From NCBI GenBank assembly GCA_964544595.1, contig CAZJBM010000007.1, forward strand, positions 1-64,000: a stretch of 64,000 nt of DNA, in the 5' to 3' direction. Below the pieces are notes generated by a model that saw nothing but the letters and a program-made list of their open reading frames with translations, had not been told where the DNA came from and searched no databases. Origin of the DNA: JAGBWK01 sp964544595 (GTDB taxonomy: Bacteria; Bacteroidota; Bacteroidia; Bacteroidales; Muribaculaceae). Position numbers and translations under genes: made by a program. This document shows, in pieces, positions 1 through 7,773 of this stretch (the first letter of the stretch is position 1; each line of letters opens with the position of its first letter).

Positions 1-33
1 GCTCCCTCCCGTCGCCTCCAAAATCCCTCCGAG

Positions 34-79
34 ATATGCGACCTCAGCGTTAACAGATTTTTCTGGGACAGGCTCTTAG
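34..79 (+). repeat. Partial copy of a window-wide inverted-repeat element
   Basis: This stretch matches 19597-19639 almost base for base (central TGCGACCTCAGC, right arm GGGACAGGCTCT). In the full copy at 19580-19638 the right arm pairs with a 19-nt left arm. Here the left arm is not recognisable, so this is a half element or a diverged one. A third, shorter relative is at 63269-63304. All three lie between genes. Confidence 0.75.
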
Positions 80-114
80 ACCCGCGATTCGGTTTTGTCA
101 CCCCCCAATAACGC

Positions 115-150
115 CGTTGGCCACCGCGGTGAATTCCGCGGTGGCCAACG
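115..150. terminator. Perfect 15-bp hairpin, probable bidirectional terminator
   Basis: CGTTGGCCACCGCGG (115-129) pairs perfectly with 136-150 around a 6-nt loop. It lies downstream of the minus-strand sigma factor gene and of whatever lies left of the window. The plus-strand side is followed by a moderately T-rich stretch, so it may terminate in either direction. Between it and 235 there is nothing else but AT-rich sequence. Confidence 0.6.
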
Positions 151-234
151 ACAATCTTTATTTACCTTAATATTTATTTCTTTACTTCTTTATTTCTTGC
201 TGTTTGACATCATGCTTCCTGCTTGTATGTTATC

Positions 235-738
235 TTATCTGTAGTCGGCGAGAGTCTGCTGGAGGCGCTGGCGGGCGAAGAAGATACGGCTCTTTACGGT
301 GCCGAGGGGGAGATTCATCTTCTCGGCGATTTCGCTGTATTTGTAACCTGCCACGTGCATCGAGAAGGGGATGCGGTAGTCGTCAGAGAATTCGTTGATA
401 GCCGCGTTGATTTCCTTTACAGCCATTGAACCCTGAGGAGTGTCGAAGCCCGAATCCTGCGGGAGGTTGAGGTGGTAGAGGTCGTCGGTCTGGTCAACCA
501 CTGTAGCCGCTCTTGCGCTCTTGCGGTAGTTATTGATGAAGATGTTGCGCATGATCGTGAACACCCAGCCTTTGAAGTTTGTGTTCTCGGCGTATTTCTC
601 TTCGTTGTCGAGAGCCTTGAGAGTGGTGTCCTGGAGAAGATCGTATGCGTCGTCTCTGTTAGAGGTCAGCATATACGCGAAGTTGAGGAGGTTGCTTTGC
701 AAAGAGAGGAGTCTATTTTGGAAGTTATTTGATGCCAT
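235..738 (-). CDS. ECF-family RNA polymerase sigma factor
   Basis: A 167-residue sigma-70 family protein of the extracytoplasmic-function type. Sigma region 2 is seen near residues 20-80 (DAYDLLQDTTLKAL, then NFKGWVFTIMRNIFIN), and region 4 with its helix-turn-helix at the C-terminus (YSEIAEKMNLPLGTVKSR). Length is normal for an ECF factor with only regions 2 and 4. No anti-sigma gene adjoins it; the divergent neighbour is a small membrane protein. Bacteroidota genomes carry both housekeeping-like single ECF factors and SusCD-linked ones; with no SusC gene here the former is likelier. Its upstream region holds a -7 motif and a cluster of TGTTAC repeats. Confidence 0.93.
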   Translation of the reverse strand: MASNNFQNRLLSLQSNLLNFAYMLTSNRDDAYDLLQDTTLKALDNEEKYAENTNFKGWVFTIMRNIFINNYRKSARAATVVDQTDDLYHLNLPQDSGFDTPQGSMAVKEINAAINEFSDDYRIPFSMHVAGYKYSEIAEKMNLPLGTVKSRIFFARQRLQQTLADYR

Positions 739-783
739 AGCTTATATTGTGTTTAGTGTTTTTGATTCTGTTTTTTTGTCGTC

Positions 784-1091
784 TGTTACGTTTGTGTTAC
801 GTTGACAATGCAAAGGTATGACATTTTTTTATATTACAAAACTTTTTCAGCACTTTTTTTCATTTTTTTTGAAAAAAAATATTACTTTTTTATTACATCA
901 TTGATTTTCAATGCTTTAAAATTTTAAAAAATTTGCGCGTTTTTTGTCACACCTGTTACAGTTAAATCACATTTGCGAGATTGTTGCATCTTTACTGTTA
1001 CAACACGCACCAAATCGGTGCATTTTTTTGTTACGTTATATACAATATCCGCGCGATTGTTACAGCATTGTCGTCACAATTTCGTGTAACA
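784..1091. promoter_or_regulatory. Cluster of seven TGTTAC motifs in a divergent promoter region
   Basis: TGTTAC occurs at 784-789, 795-800, 954-959, 996-1001, 1029-1034 and 1058-1063 on the plus strand and at 1086-1091 on the minus strand. The region is AT-rich, holds no gene, and separates the ECF sigma gene from the divergent membrane protein gene. A short hairpin (GCACC, 1007-1011, with GGTGC, 1017-1021) followed by seven T lies within it. An operator array for an unknown regulator is my inference. Confidence 0.45.
811..840 (-). promoter_or_regulatory. Promoter of the ECF sigma factor gene
   Basis: On the minus strand the -7 element reads TACCTTTG (811-818), a full match to TAnnTTTG, with TTTG at 837-840. 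The spacer is 18 bp, slightly short of the usual 19-21. It lies about 73 bp before the start codon. Confidence 0.6.
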
Positions 1092-1100
1092 TCCGTCGAT

Positions 1101-1133
1101 ATTGGCGTTGCTGATGATTTTTTTGTAATTTTG
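1101..1133 (+). promoter_or_regulatory. Promoter of the small membrane protein gene
   Basis: TAATTTTG at 1126-1133 matches the TAnnTTTG -7 element, with ATTG at 1101-1104 in the -33 position. It lies about 20 bp before ATG 1152, which supports that start over longer upstream readings of the same frame. Confidence 0.55.
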
Positions 1134-1151
1134 ACCCCAAATTCTTCTATC

Positions 1152-1427
1152 ATGGATCGATCCAATACCCCATACGACAAAAACCCCTGGCCCGTGTTTG
1201 TGGGCCTGATATTGACCGTCCTCGCGTGGATAGGCGTTTTCTGCCCCTTTGCCGCGACCGACGAGGAGCTGCGCCTACAGTGCTACATACTGATGGCCGT
1301 GGCCGGTGTCGGATGCGCCCTCTGCGTGCTTTGCATCAAACGCTCCCCCTCTATGGGCCTTATCGGCATATTGTCGGGCGCTACCCTGCTGCTCACCCTA
1401 TTGCTGGGAGCCATAGGTAGCTTCTGA
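1152..1427 (+). CDS. Small integral membrane protein
   Basis: A 91-residue protein with three predicted hydrophobic segments (about residues 12-30, 40-60 and 68-88) separated by short charged loops; a CIKRSP stretch probably lies on the cytoplasmic side. The frame stays open upstream to 981, but a promoter at 1101-1133 and the loss of hydrophobic pattern upstream point to ATG 1152. The three-segment pattern is common among Bacteroidales small membrane proteins, but I do not recognise a function. It ends 27 bp before the glycosyltransferase gene and may share its transcript. Confidence 0.7.
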   Translation: MDRSNTPYDKNPWPVFVGLILTVLAWIGVFCPFAATDEELRLQCYILMAVAGVGCALCVLCIKRSPSMGLIGILSGATLLLTLLLGAIGSF

Positions 1428-1454
1428 TTTTCCGTATATATAATATATTATAGT

Positions 1455-2672
1455 ATGAAAATCGCGCTCCTCAGCTACAACGACACCCTCGGCGGGGCGG
1501 CTATCGCCTCCTTCAGGCTCATGCGCGCCCTCCGCGCCTTGGGCCACGACGCGCGTATGGTCGTGTGCCATAAATTCAGCGACGACCCTTACGTCATTGT
1601 GGCCGGAAACGCTTTTTCGCACCGTGCCGCCTTTCTCGCCGAGCGCGCCGCCATATTCATAAACAACGGCTACAATAGGCGCGATTTGTTCAAGGTGTCT
1701 ACCGCCTCGTTTGGCGTCGACGTGCTCGACAACGACTTCGTCAGAGACGCCGATGCGGTCCAGATCGGGTGGATCAACCAGGGCCTCCTCTCGCTCAAAG
1801 GGCTGCGACGGCTTTGCTCCGCGGCCAAGCCCGTGGTGTGGACCATGCACGATATGTGGTGCATGACCGGGATCTGCCACCATTCTTTCGGCTGCAAACG
1901 CTTCGCCGGGCATTGCGGCGACTGCCGGTTCTTAGGCAAGGAAGCCTCCGGGGCCGACCTCTCATATCGCGTATGGCAGCGCAAACGCGAGCTTTATGCC
2001 GACGCTCCCTCGCTGCGGTTCGTCGCCGTCAGCAGTTGGGTAAAGAAAAGGGCCGACGAAAGCTCTCTTTTAGGCGACAGAGAGACCGTGGTCATAGGCA
2101 ACCCCTTCCCTATCGACGATTTCACTCCCGCGGCCCGCGCCGGCGACGGCCAGAGGGTTATCCTTTTCGGGGCCGCGAGGCTCGACGACAGCGTCAAGAG
2201 GCTCGATCTGGCCATCGACGCGCTCAACATCCTCGCCGACAGCCACCCTGAGCTTACACGCTCGGTCGTGGCGAGGTTCTACGGGGCCTGCCGCGACAAC
2301 TCGATATTCGAGCGGCTGCATTTCCCCTACGAGCTGATTGGCCCTGTAGAGTCATCAAGCCTCCCCGCCCTGTACTCAGAGGCCGACGTCGTCCTCTCCA
2401 CCTCCGAATTCGAGACCCTGGGAGGCACACTCGTCGAAGGAATGGCCTCCGGCGCGGTGCCCGTGACTTACGGCGAGGGGGGCCAAGCCGACTTCATCGC
2501 TCATCTCCGCAACGGCTACATAGCCCGATACCTCAACGCCGCCGACACTGCCGACGGGATTCTCTGGGCCCTCAACGCCGCGATTTCACCCGAAGCGCAG
2601 CATCGCGACATCGCCTCGCTCTACTCCCCCCAGACCATCGCCAGCCAATATCTCAACCTTTTAAAACAATAA
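1455..2672 (+). CDS. GT4-type glycosyltransferase
   Basis: A 405-residue GT-B fold glycosyltransferase of the large GT4 (group 1) family, which transfers sugars from nucleotide-sugar donors to glycans or lipids. The N-terminus shows the acceptor-domain start typical of the family (LSYNDTLGGAAIASFRLMRAL). The C-terminal donor domain has the E-x7-E region (SEFETLGGTLVEGMASGAVP). A cysteine-rich stretch near residues 135-160 (WCMTGICHHSFGCKRF) is often seen in Bacteroidota capsule or O-antigen enzymes. It is not in a recognisable polysaccharide cluster; bcp follows after 4 bp. Substrate cannot be told from sequence. Confidence 0.9.
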   Translation: MKIALLSYNDTLGGAAIASFRLMRALRALGHDARMVVCHKFSDDPYVIVAGNAFSHRAAFLAERAAIFINNGYNRRDLFKVSTASFGVDVLDNDFVRDADAVQIGWINQGLLSLKGLRRLCSAAKPVVWTMHDMWCMTGICHHSFGCKRFAGHCGDCRFLGKEASGADLSYRVWQRKRELYADAPSLRFVAVSSWVKKRADESSLLGDRETVVIGNPFPIDDFTPAARAGDGQRVILFGAARLDDSVKRLDLAIDALNILADSHPELTRSVVARFYGACRDNSIFERLHFPYELIGPVESSSLPALYSEADVVLSTSEFETLGGTLVEGMASGAVPVTYGEGGQADFIAHLRNGYIARYLNAADTADGILWALNAAISPEAQHRDIASLYSPQTIASQYLNLLKQ

Positions 2673-2676
2673 TATT

Positions 2677-3126
2677 ATGCAACTCAACGACAAAGTCGAC
2701 GACTTGCTCGGCATCGACATGAACGGCAACGAAGTGCGCCTCAGCCAATATCCCGGCAAAAAAATCGCCCTCTACTTCTACCCGAAGGACTCCACCCCCG
2801 GCTGCACAGCCGAAGCCTGCAACCTGAGAGACAACCTCCCCGAGCTTGAAAAAGCCGGATACCAGGTAATCGGCGTCAGCGTCGACTCCCCCGCTTCTCA
2901 TCAGAAATTCGCCGCCAAATACTCGCTACCCTTCCCGCTTATCAGCGATGTCGACCATCATCTCGTCGAGAAATTCGGCGTTTGGGGCGAAAAGAAGCTC
3001 GCCGGGCGCACCTACATGGGCACCTACCGCACCACCTTCATCATCTCCCCCGAAGGCACCGTAGAGCGTATCATCACCCCCAAGGAAATCAAAACCAAAG
3101 ACCACGCCGCCCAAATCCTCGCCTGA
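2677..3126 (+). CDS. bcp: Thioredoxin-dependent thiol peroxidase (peroxiredoxin Q/Bcp)
   Basis: A 149-residue peroxiredoxin that reduces hydrogen peroxide and organic hydroperoxides in the cytoplasm with electrons from thioredoxin. The active-site stretch FYPKDSTPGCTAEACNLRDN holds the peroxidatic cysteine and a second cysteine five residues on, the arrangement of atypical 2-Cys Bcp proteins such as that of E. coli. The conserved FGVWGEK and TFIIS segments follow in order. The length is that of the family. It starts 4 bp after the glycosyltransferase stop, so the two are probably cotranscribed though functionally unrelated. Confidence 0.95.
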   Translation: MQLNDKVDDLLGIDMNGNEVRLSQYPGKKIALYFYPKDSTPGCTAEACNLRDNLPELEKAGYQVIGVSVDSPASHQKFAAKYSLPFPLISDVDHHLVEKFGVWGEKKLAGRTYMGTYRTTFIISPEGTVERIITPKEIKTKDHAAQILA

Positions 3127-3144
3127 CCCCCGCCCCCCAACCGG

Positions 3145-3206
3145 CGTTGTGCCCCCCCGAACAGGGAGAGAATATGGAGCGTGCGTCTTCAGGCGCACGA
3201 AAGAGA
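3145..3206 (+). repeat. REP-like interspersed repeat, copy A
   Basis: Contains GTTGTGCCCCCCCGAACA, then GGAGCGTGCGTCTTCAGGCG with a small hairpin (GTGCG, 3181-3185, with CGCAC, 3194-3198). The reverse complement of the same sequence is at about 16925-16995, so this is a dispersed genomic repeat. It occupies most of the gap after bcp. The rest, to 3350, holds another small palindrome and no gene. Confidence 0.75.
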
Positions 3207-3277
3207 ATCGACGCGACAACGACGCGCTGTGCCTCCGAACAGTTGGCAACACACTATCCTTCAACCCAATACTGGGT

Positions 3278-3293
3278 GACGGCTTCAGCCGTC
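3278..3293. repeat. REP-type palindrome GACGGC-TTCA-GCCGTC
   Basis: A perfect 6-bp stem with a TTCA loop. The GGCTTCAGCC core recurs at 50656-50665, beside the REP-associated transposase gene, and a related core, GGCTAAAGCC, occurs at 45825 and 49525. It may be a substrate relic of that transposase family. Confidence 0.5.
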
Positions 3294-3349
3294 AGAAACC
3301 GTCCGTAGTACTCCCTTTAATTCATATAATGATTTTTATCGCATATTCC

Positions 3350-3381
3350 ATTGGTGTTTGTGGGCTTTTTTCCTATCTTTG
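3350..3381 (+). promoter_or_regulatory. Promoter of the 65-residue coiled-coil gene
   Basis: TATCTTTG at 3374-3381 is a full -7 match; ATTG at 3350-3353 stands 20 bp upstream in the -33 position. The next start codon is 3468. Confidence 0.6.
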
Positions 3382-3467
3382 CCGTGTTGGGCGGCGTATG
3401 CTGCCTCGCGGGAGGTTGCCAAAAATCCGGAACAGAGTAGGTGGTATTTTTTTAACATGACTTATAT

Positions 3468-3665
3468 ATGGGAAGTCCATCGTCTAAAGCCGCGTGCATG
3501 GATCGAATAGCGCATTACCAGAGTAATATCGCACAGATGCAGTCGCTCCTGGCTCAAGCTAGGCAGTATAAGGATAAGAGCCGCGCTGAATACCTTAAGG
3601 GCCAGATCGCTAAAACGAAGGCCGACATCGCTGCCCTGCGCGCGAAAGCTAAAACGCTGAAATGA
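3468..3665 (+). CDS. Small predicted coiled-coil protein
   Basis: A 65-residue protein, almost wholly helical and rich in Ala, Lys, Gln and Arg, with heptad spacing through most of its length (for example RIAHYQSNIAQMQSLLAQA). No known family is recognised. It has its own promoter about 90 bp upstream, and its stop codon overlaps the start of the next gene (ATGA, 3662-3665), so the two are very likely translated together and may act as partners. Confidence 0.6.
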   Translation: MGSPSSKAACMDRIAHYQSNIAQMQSLLAQARQYKDKSRAEYLKGQIAKTKADIAALRAKAKTLK

Positions 3666-4183
3666 GTCTCGGCTATCAGTTCTCCGACCCTCTCCCAATC
3701 TCCGGGAGGGGGTTTGTTTGGTTGCCCTATAGCGGTGAATCGCTGATTTCTCCGGAGCGTTTTGCTCTGGAGGTGTGGCACAGGATAGTTTCTGACATTG
3801 ACAGTGACGAACAGTGGCGAGAGTTCCTGGTGCGCTACCGCCACGTATGTTCGTGTTATGTACTCTATCCCAATGATATGACAGAGCCTATCGCGATGTG
3901 CTATATTCTTGGGGAGCATGCCATGTACGACGACGCGGCCCCGGGGACGGTAGTCTCGGCGCATGGCGGGGGGTGGAGGACTGATTTGGGAAGTAAACTC
4001 CTGCATGCAAGGGCTTGGGTAGCGATGGTACGCCATTTAGCATCGCTGGGATGCACCGTGCTGACGAGCGTGAAGGACGACAATCTGCCCGCGCGGCATC
4101 TGGTCACAAAGACGGGGTTCGCATTGAATGATATAGGCATGTATGAGTACGACCCCGCGAGCGACGCGATTTTTGCGGATTGA
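3662..4183 (+). CDS. Putative GNAT-like acetyltransferase
   Basis: A 173-residue protein. The C-terminal half has features of a GNAT N-acetyltransferase: a glycine-bearing turn before a long helix (GWRTDLGSKLLHARAWVAMV), then LTSVKDDNLPARHLVTKTGF, which resembles the final acetyl-CoA-binding helix and the 'N..A...Y.k.GF' signature of the family. The usual R/Q-x-x-G-x-G/A loop is weak, so assignment rests on overall pattern. It overlaps the coiled-coil gene by 4 bp, implying coupled translation. The substrate is unknown. It could also be a GNAT-fold protein without activity. Confidence 0.6.
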   Translation: MSLGYQFSDPLPISGRGFVWLPYSGESLISPERFALEVWHRIVSDIDSDEQWREFLVRYRHVCSCYVLYPNDMTEPIAMCYILGEHAMYDDAAPGTVVSAHGGGWRTDLGSKLLHARAWVAMVRHLASLGCTVLTSVKDDNLPARHLVTKTGFALNDIGMYEYDPASDAIFAD

Positions 4184-4228
4184 TGTGTTGTCAGCCCCCC
4201 TTTGATCGATATAAACTGATTTTCGGTG

Positions 4229-4258
4229 CTTGCTTATTAAAAAATATTGTTATCTTTG
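4229..4258 (+). promoter_or_regulatory. Promoter of the DUF4254 gene
   Basis: TATCTTTG at 4251-4258 is a full -7 match. A weaker -33 (CTTG, 4229-4232) stands 18 bp upstream. It lies inside the longest open reading of the next gene, so that gene should start at 4289 rather than 4247. Confidence 0.6.
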
Positions 4259-4288
4259 CATTTCTCAGCAATTATAACACTATCGAAT

Positions 4289-4897
4289 ATGACTTTTGCC
4301 GAATCAGCCAATGCCGTCTTCAACCTCTCGACGGCCGACTATCATATTAAGGATCACGTAGATACCCCGATCGCCAACCCCTATAAGGAGGGAACTATCG
4401 AGCATACGCTATATGCCAAAAACTGGATCGACGCCGTGCAGTGGCACCTTGAGGACATTATACGCGACCCGCAGATCGACCCCGTGGCCGCCCTCGCGCT
4501 CAAACGACGCATCGACCGCTCCAACCAGGACCGCACCGACATGGTAGAGGAACTCGACACTTACTTCCGCGAGAAATATGCCGACGTCCACGTCGCCCCC
4601 GACGCCACCATCAACACCGAGTCGCCCGCTTGGGCTCTCGACCGCCTCTCGATTCTCGCCCTCAAAATCTACCACATGCAGGCCGAGACCGCCCGAGCCG
4701 ACGCGTCGCCCGAGCATATCGCCCGATGCCAGGCAAAACTCGACGTGCTGCTCGAACAGCGCGTCGACCTCTCGACTGCTATCGACCAGCTCCTTAGCGA
4801 CATTGCCGCCGGACGCAAGTATATGAAAGTCTACCGCCAGATGAAGATGTATAACGACCCGGCTACCAACCCGGTGCTGTACGCGACTAAAAAATAA
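4289..4897 (+). CDS. DUF4254 domain protein
   Basis: A 202-residue, mostly helical soluble protein of the DUF4254 family, found in Bacteroidota, usually directly before a family 9 glycosyltransferase as here. Conserved features are a YAKNWIDAVQWHLEDIIRDP stretch near residue 45 and the pair of conserved helices after it (ALKRRIDRSNQDRTDMVEEL). There is no signal peptide or membrane segment. ATG 4289 is chosen because a promoter lies between it and the alternative 4247. It is separated by 3 bp from the next gene, so a role in surface glycan or LPS assembly is inferred from context only. Confidence 0.82.
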   Translation: MTFAESANAVFNLSTADYHIKDHVDTPIANPYKEGTIEHTLYAKNWIDAVQWHLEDIIRDPQIDPVAALALKRRIDRSNQDRTDMVEELDTYFREKYADVHVAPDATINTESPAWALDRLSILALKIYHMQAETARADASPEHIARCQAKLDVLLEQRVDLSTAIDQLLSDIAAGRKYMKVYRQMKMYNDPATNPVLYATKK

Positions 4898-4900
4898 GCG

Positions 4901-5995
4901 ATGCCACGCAAATCTGACAACGAATCCCCGCGCCGCAATCCCCGCGGCCTGCGCAACGTGCTGCTGACGCGCTTCTCGGCAATCGGCGACGTGGCCATGA
5001 CCGTGCCGTCGGTCTACTCCGTGTGCGAAGCCTACCCCGATGTCAGATTCGTCTTCGTCACCCGCAAATCGATGACCTCGATATTCGTCAACCGCCCCGA
5101 CAATCTCGTGCTCGTAGGCGTCGACCTGAAAAACGAATATAAGGGCATCAGGGGCGTGCTCAGCCTTTTCGACCGACTGCGCCGCGAATATGATATTGAC
5201 GGCGTCGCCGACCTCCACGACGTGCTCCGCACCAAGATAATGCGCCTTGCCGCCCGGCTCCGCGGCCTCCCCTGCTCGCGAATCCATAAAGGGCGCGGGA
5301 AAAAACGCGCCCTCACCCGCAAGGCCAATAAGCTCATGCTCCCGTTGCAGACATCGCTCGAACGCTACCGCAACACGTTCAATCGATTGGGATTCCCCGC
5401 CCCCGAGACATTCGAGGGCCTCTTCGCCTCGGGCAAAGCCTCTCCCGAATTATACGCGGCTATCTCCCCCGCGAAGCCCGACGGCGAGCAGTGGATCGGC
5501 ATAGCCCCTTTCGCCAAGCATCAGGGCAAGATATATCCCCCCGAAATGATGGAAGAGGTGGTAAAAGAGCTGTCTAAGCGACCCTCCACCCGCATATTCC
5601 TATTCGGCGGAGGCGAAAAGGAGGCCGCTATACTCGGCCAGTGGGCTAAAAAATATCCCGGGGTAAGGTCGCTCGCCGGCGAGCGCCACGGCTTCGCCAC
5701 CGAGCTTGCCCTCGTCAGCAATCTCGAATGTATGATCTCGATGGACTCGGCCAATATGCATCTCGCCTCCATTGCCGGCATTCCGGTCGTCAGCGTCTGG
5801 GGCGCGACCCACCCCTACTGCGGTTTCAAAGGCTGGCATCAGGAAGACGACAACATGATACAGCTGCCGCTGACGTGCCGCCCCTGCTCGGTGTTCGGCG
5901 ACAAGCCTTGTCATCGGGGCGACTACCTCTGCCTGACAGCTATTAAGCCCCAAATGATCATCGACCGAGTGACTTGCCTGCTCGACCGACAGTAA
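4901..5995 (+). CDS. Family 9 glycosyltransferase (heptosyltransferase-like)
   Basis: A 364-residue GT9 protein of the ADP-heptose:LPS heptosyltransferase superfamily, adding sugars to the lipopolysaccharide core at the inner membrane. It shows the family N-terminus (LLTRFSAIGDVAMTVPSVYS), the mid-protein phosphate-binding region (IGIAPFAKHQGKIYPPEMM) and the C-terminal donor site (CMISMDSANMHLASIAGIPV followed by VWGATHP). A basic N-terminal 17 residues precede the domain. It follows the DUF4254 gene by 3 bp. The sugar need not be heptose in this phylum. Confidence 0.9.
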   Translation: MPRKSDNESPRRNPRGLRNVLLTRFSAIGDVAMTVPSVYSVCEAYPDVRFVFVTRKSMTSIFVNRPDNLVLVGVDLKNEYKGIRGVLSLFDRLRREYDIDGVADLHDVLRTKIMRLAARLRGLPCSRIHKGRGKKRALTRKANKLMLPLQTSLERYRNTFNRLGFPAPETFEGLFASGKASPELYAAISPAKPDGEQWIGIAPFAKHQGKIYPPEMMEEVVKELSKRPSTRIFLFGGGEKEAAILGQWAKKYPGVRSLAGERHGFATELALVSNLECMISMDSANMHLASIAGIPVVSVWGATHPYCGFKGWHQEDDNMIQLPLTCRPCSVFGDKPCHRGDYLCLTAIKPQMIIDRVTCLLDRQ

Positions 5996-6082
5996 CCCGC
6001 CCTACCGCCGCGAAGCATCCCCCCCATAAGATCTTAACGTCATCAACATCCACGCCAACAGTTTTCGTTCAAATCCACAGCG

Positions 6083-7750
6083 ATGAAAAGACTTTACCGC
6101 ATAGCCCTATCCTCTGCCGCGCTCCTCGCGCTCTTCTCGGCATCGGCCGAAGTGCCCGTAAGCTACTACCAGTCGGTCAACGGACTGGCCGACTCGGCAC
6201 TCAAAACCGCCCTGTCGAAGCTGATCTACAACCATCAGGAAGTATCGTCTTACAACAATCTCCCCGACTACTTCAAGAAAACCGACGCTTACGTCTCCGG
6301 CGGAGTGCAGTATTGGTGGGATATGTACAGCAACATACCCGTGGCCACCAACATAACCTTCGGCCGATACATGAACCGCGAGCACTCTTTCCCCAAAAGC
6401 TGGTGGGGCGGCTCCGAGGCCACTCCCGCCTATGTCGACCTTTTCAACCTCTACCCCTCTGAGGCCAAGGCCAATCAGGCCAAGAGCAACTACCCTCTCG
6501 GCGAGGTGTCGACCTCTACCTTCGACAACGGCGTCGTCAAGATCGGATATGCCGTGACAGGGCAAGGAGGAGGCTCGTCTCACGTGTTTGAGCCCAACGA
6601 GGAGTACAAAGGCGATTTCGCCCGCACTTATTTCTATATGGTCACGTGCTATCAGTCGCTCACCTGGACCCCCAAGTATATGTATATGCTCCAGCAGGAC
6701 ACCTACCCCACGCTTAAGCCTTGGGCTATCGACCTGCTACTCACATGGGCGCGCGAAGACCCCGTCAGCCAAAAGGAGATTGACCGCAACGAGGCCGTCT
6801 ACAAAATCCAGAACAACCGCAACCCCTTCATCGACTACCCCGACCTCTGCGAATACATCTGGGGCAACAAGAAGGGCGTGAAATTCAATACCGGCTCTAT
6901 CTCCGACCCCGTCGGCGACCCCGAGCTGCTGACACCGGTGCAGGACACCGCGCTCGACTTCCCTCAGACCGCTGTAGGCAAGCCCGTCACCGCCCGACTC
7001 TACTTCGCCGGCCATAACCTTAAGGGCAACCTCTCGCTCGCCATAACAGGCGCCGACAAAGCCATGTTCTCGATCGAGTCCAAGACCCTCTCATCCACCC
7101 TCGTCAACGCCGATGGGGGCACTTCGATCGCCGTCACCTACTCGCCGACAGCGATTGGCAAGCACACGGCCCGACTGATCGTGTCAGACGGCGGCCTTGT
7201 TGGCTCCCGCGGCGTGATTCTCAACGCCGAGTGCCTCGAAACGCCTGTGCTGTCGCCGATCATCGCAACCGAAGCCACCGACATCACCGCCGACTCCTAC
7301 ACCGCCAACTGGGAAATCCCCTCGCAGGTAGTCGACTACTACATCGTCACCCGCACCCGCTATATCGGCGGCACGTCGTCGTCCGAGGACATTCTTGCCG
7401 AGGACAATTCGCTCCTGATAGAGGACTTCGCCGACTCCGACTCCGAGAGCTACAACGTGCGCTCAGTCCGCTTAGGGTTTGAGTCGCCCCGCTCCAACGA
7501 GATTTTCGTGTCGAAATCGGGCGTCACGGGCGTCGAGGCCGAGGCTCCCCTTGGATGGGCCTACCACGAAGGGGGCGTGAGAATCGTGTGCGGCTCCACC
7601 CACACCAACGCCACCGTTGTCGATCTCGCCGGCCGCATCGTCATGCTACTCCCCGAAGTCACCAACAACCAGGTGATCCTCCTCCCCTACGGCGCATACC
7701 TCATCTACACCGACCAGTCGCGCACCCCCGTCAGGGTTCTCGTCGATTAA
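6083..7750 (+). CDS. Secreted endonuclease I family nuclease with C-terminal tail
   Basis: A 555-residue exported protein. Residues 1-22 are a signal peptide ending near SASAEV. Residues about 25-265 match the endonuclease I / extracellular ribonuclease family: the catalytic stretch NREHSFPKSWWG, then VDLFNLYPSEAKAN and NRNPFIDYP. A choice-of-anchor-like beta domain (about 290-385) and a fibronectin-type segment (about 390-475) follow. The last 65 residues (VVDLAGRIVMLLPE..., then PYGAYLI) resemble the C-terminal sorting tails of other secreted proteins in this window. Probable role: extracellular degradation of DNA or RNA for nutrients. It stands 87 bp after the GT9 gene. Confidence 0.9.
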   Translation: MKRLYRIALSSAALLALFSASAEVPVSYYQSVNGLADSALKTALSKLIYNHQEVSSYNNLPDYFKKTDAYVSGGVQYWWDMYSNIPVATNITFGRYMNREHSFPKSWWGGSEATPAYVDLFNLYPSEAKANQAKSNYPLGEVSTSTFDNGVVKIGYAVTGQGGGSSHVFEPNEEYKGDFARTYFYMVTCYQSLTWTPKYMYMLQQDTYPTLKPWAIDLLLTWAREDPVSQKEIDRNEAVYKIQNNRNPFIDYPDLCEYIWGNKKGVKFNTGSISDPVGDPELLTPVQDTALDFPQTAVGKPVTARLYFAGHNLKGNLSLAITGADKAMFSIESKTLSSTLVNADGGTSIAVTYSPTAIGKHTARLIVSDGGLVGSRGVILNAECLETPVLSPIIATEATDITADSYTANWEIPSQVVDYYIVTRTRYIGGTSSSEDILAEDNSLLIEDFADSDSESYNVRSVRLGFESPRSNEIFVSKSGVTGVEAEAPLGWAYHEGGVRIVCGSTHTNATVVDLAGRIVMLLPEVTNNQVILLPYGAYLIYTDQSRTPVRVLVD

Positions 7751-7773
7751 CCCGGCACCACCCCCGCTACTCA

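Noticed and set aside
4409..5287. 292-residue minus-strand open frame across DUF4254 and GT9
   Set aside because: It mirrors two well-recognised plus-strand genes; such long antisense frames arise from high GC at third positions. Its composition is not protein-like.
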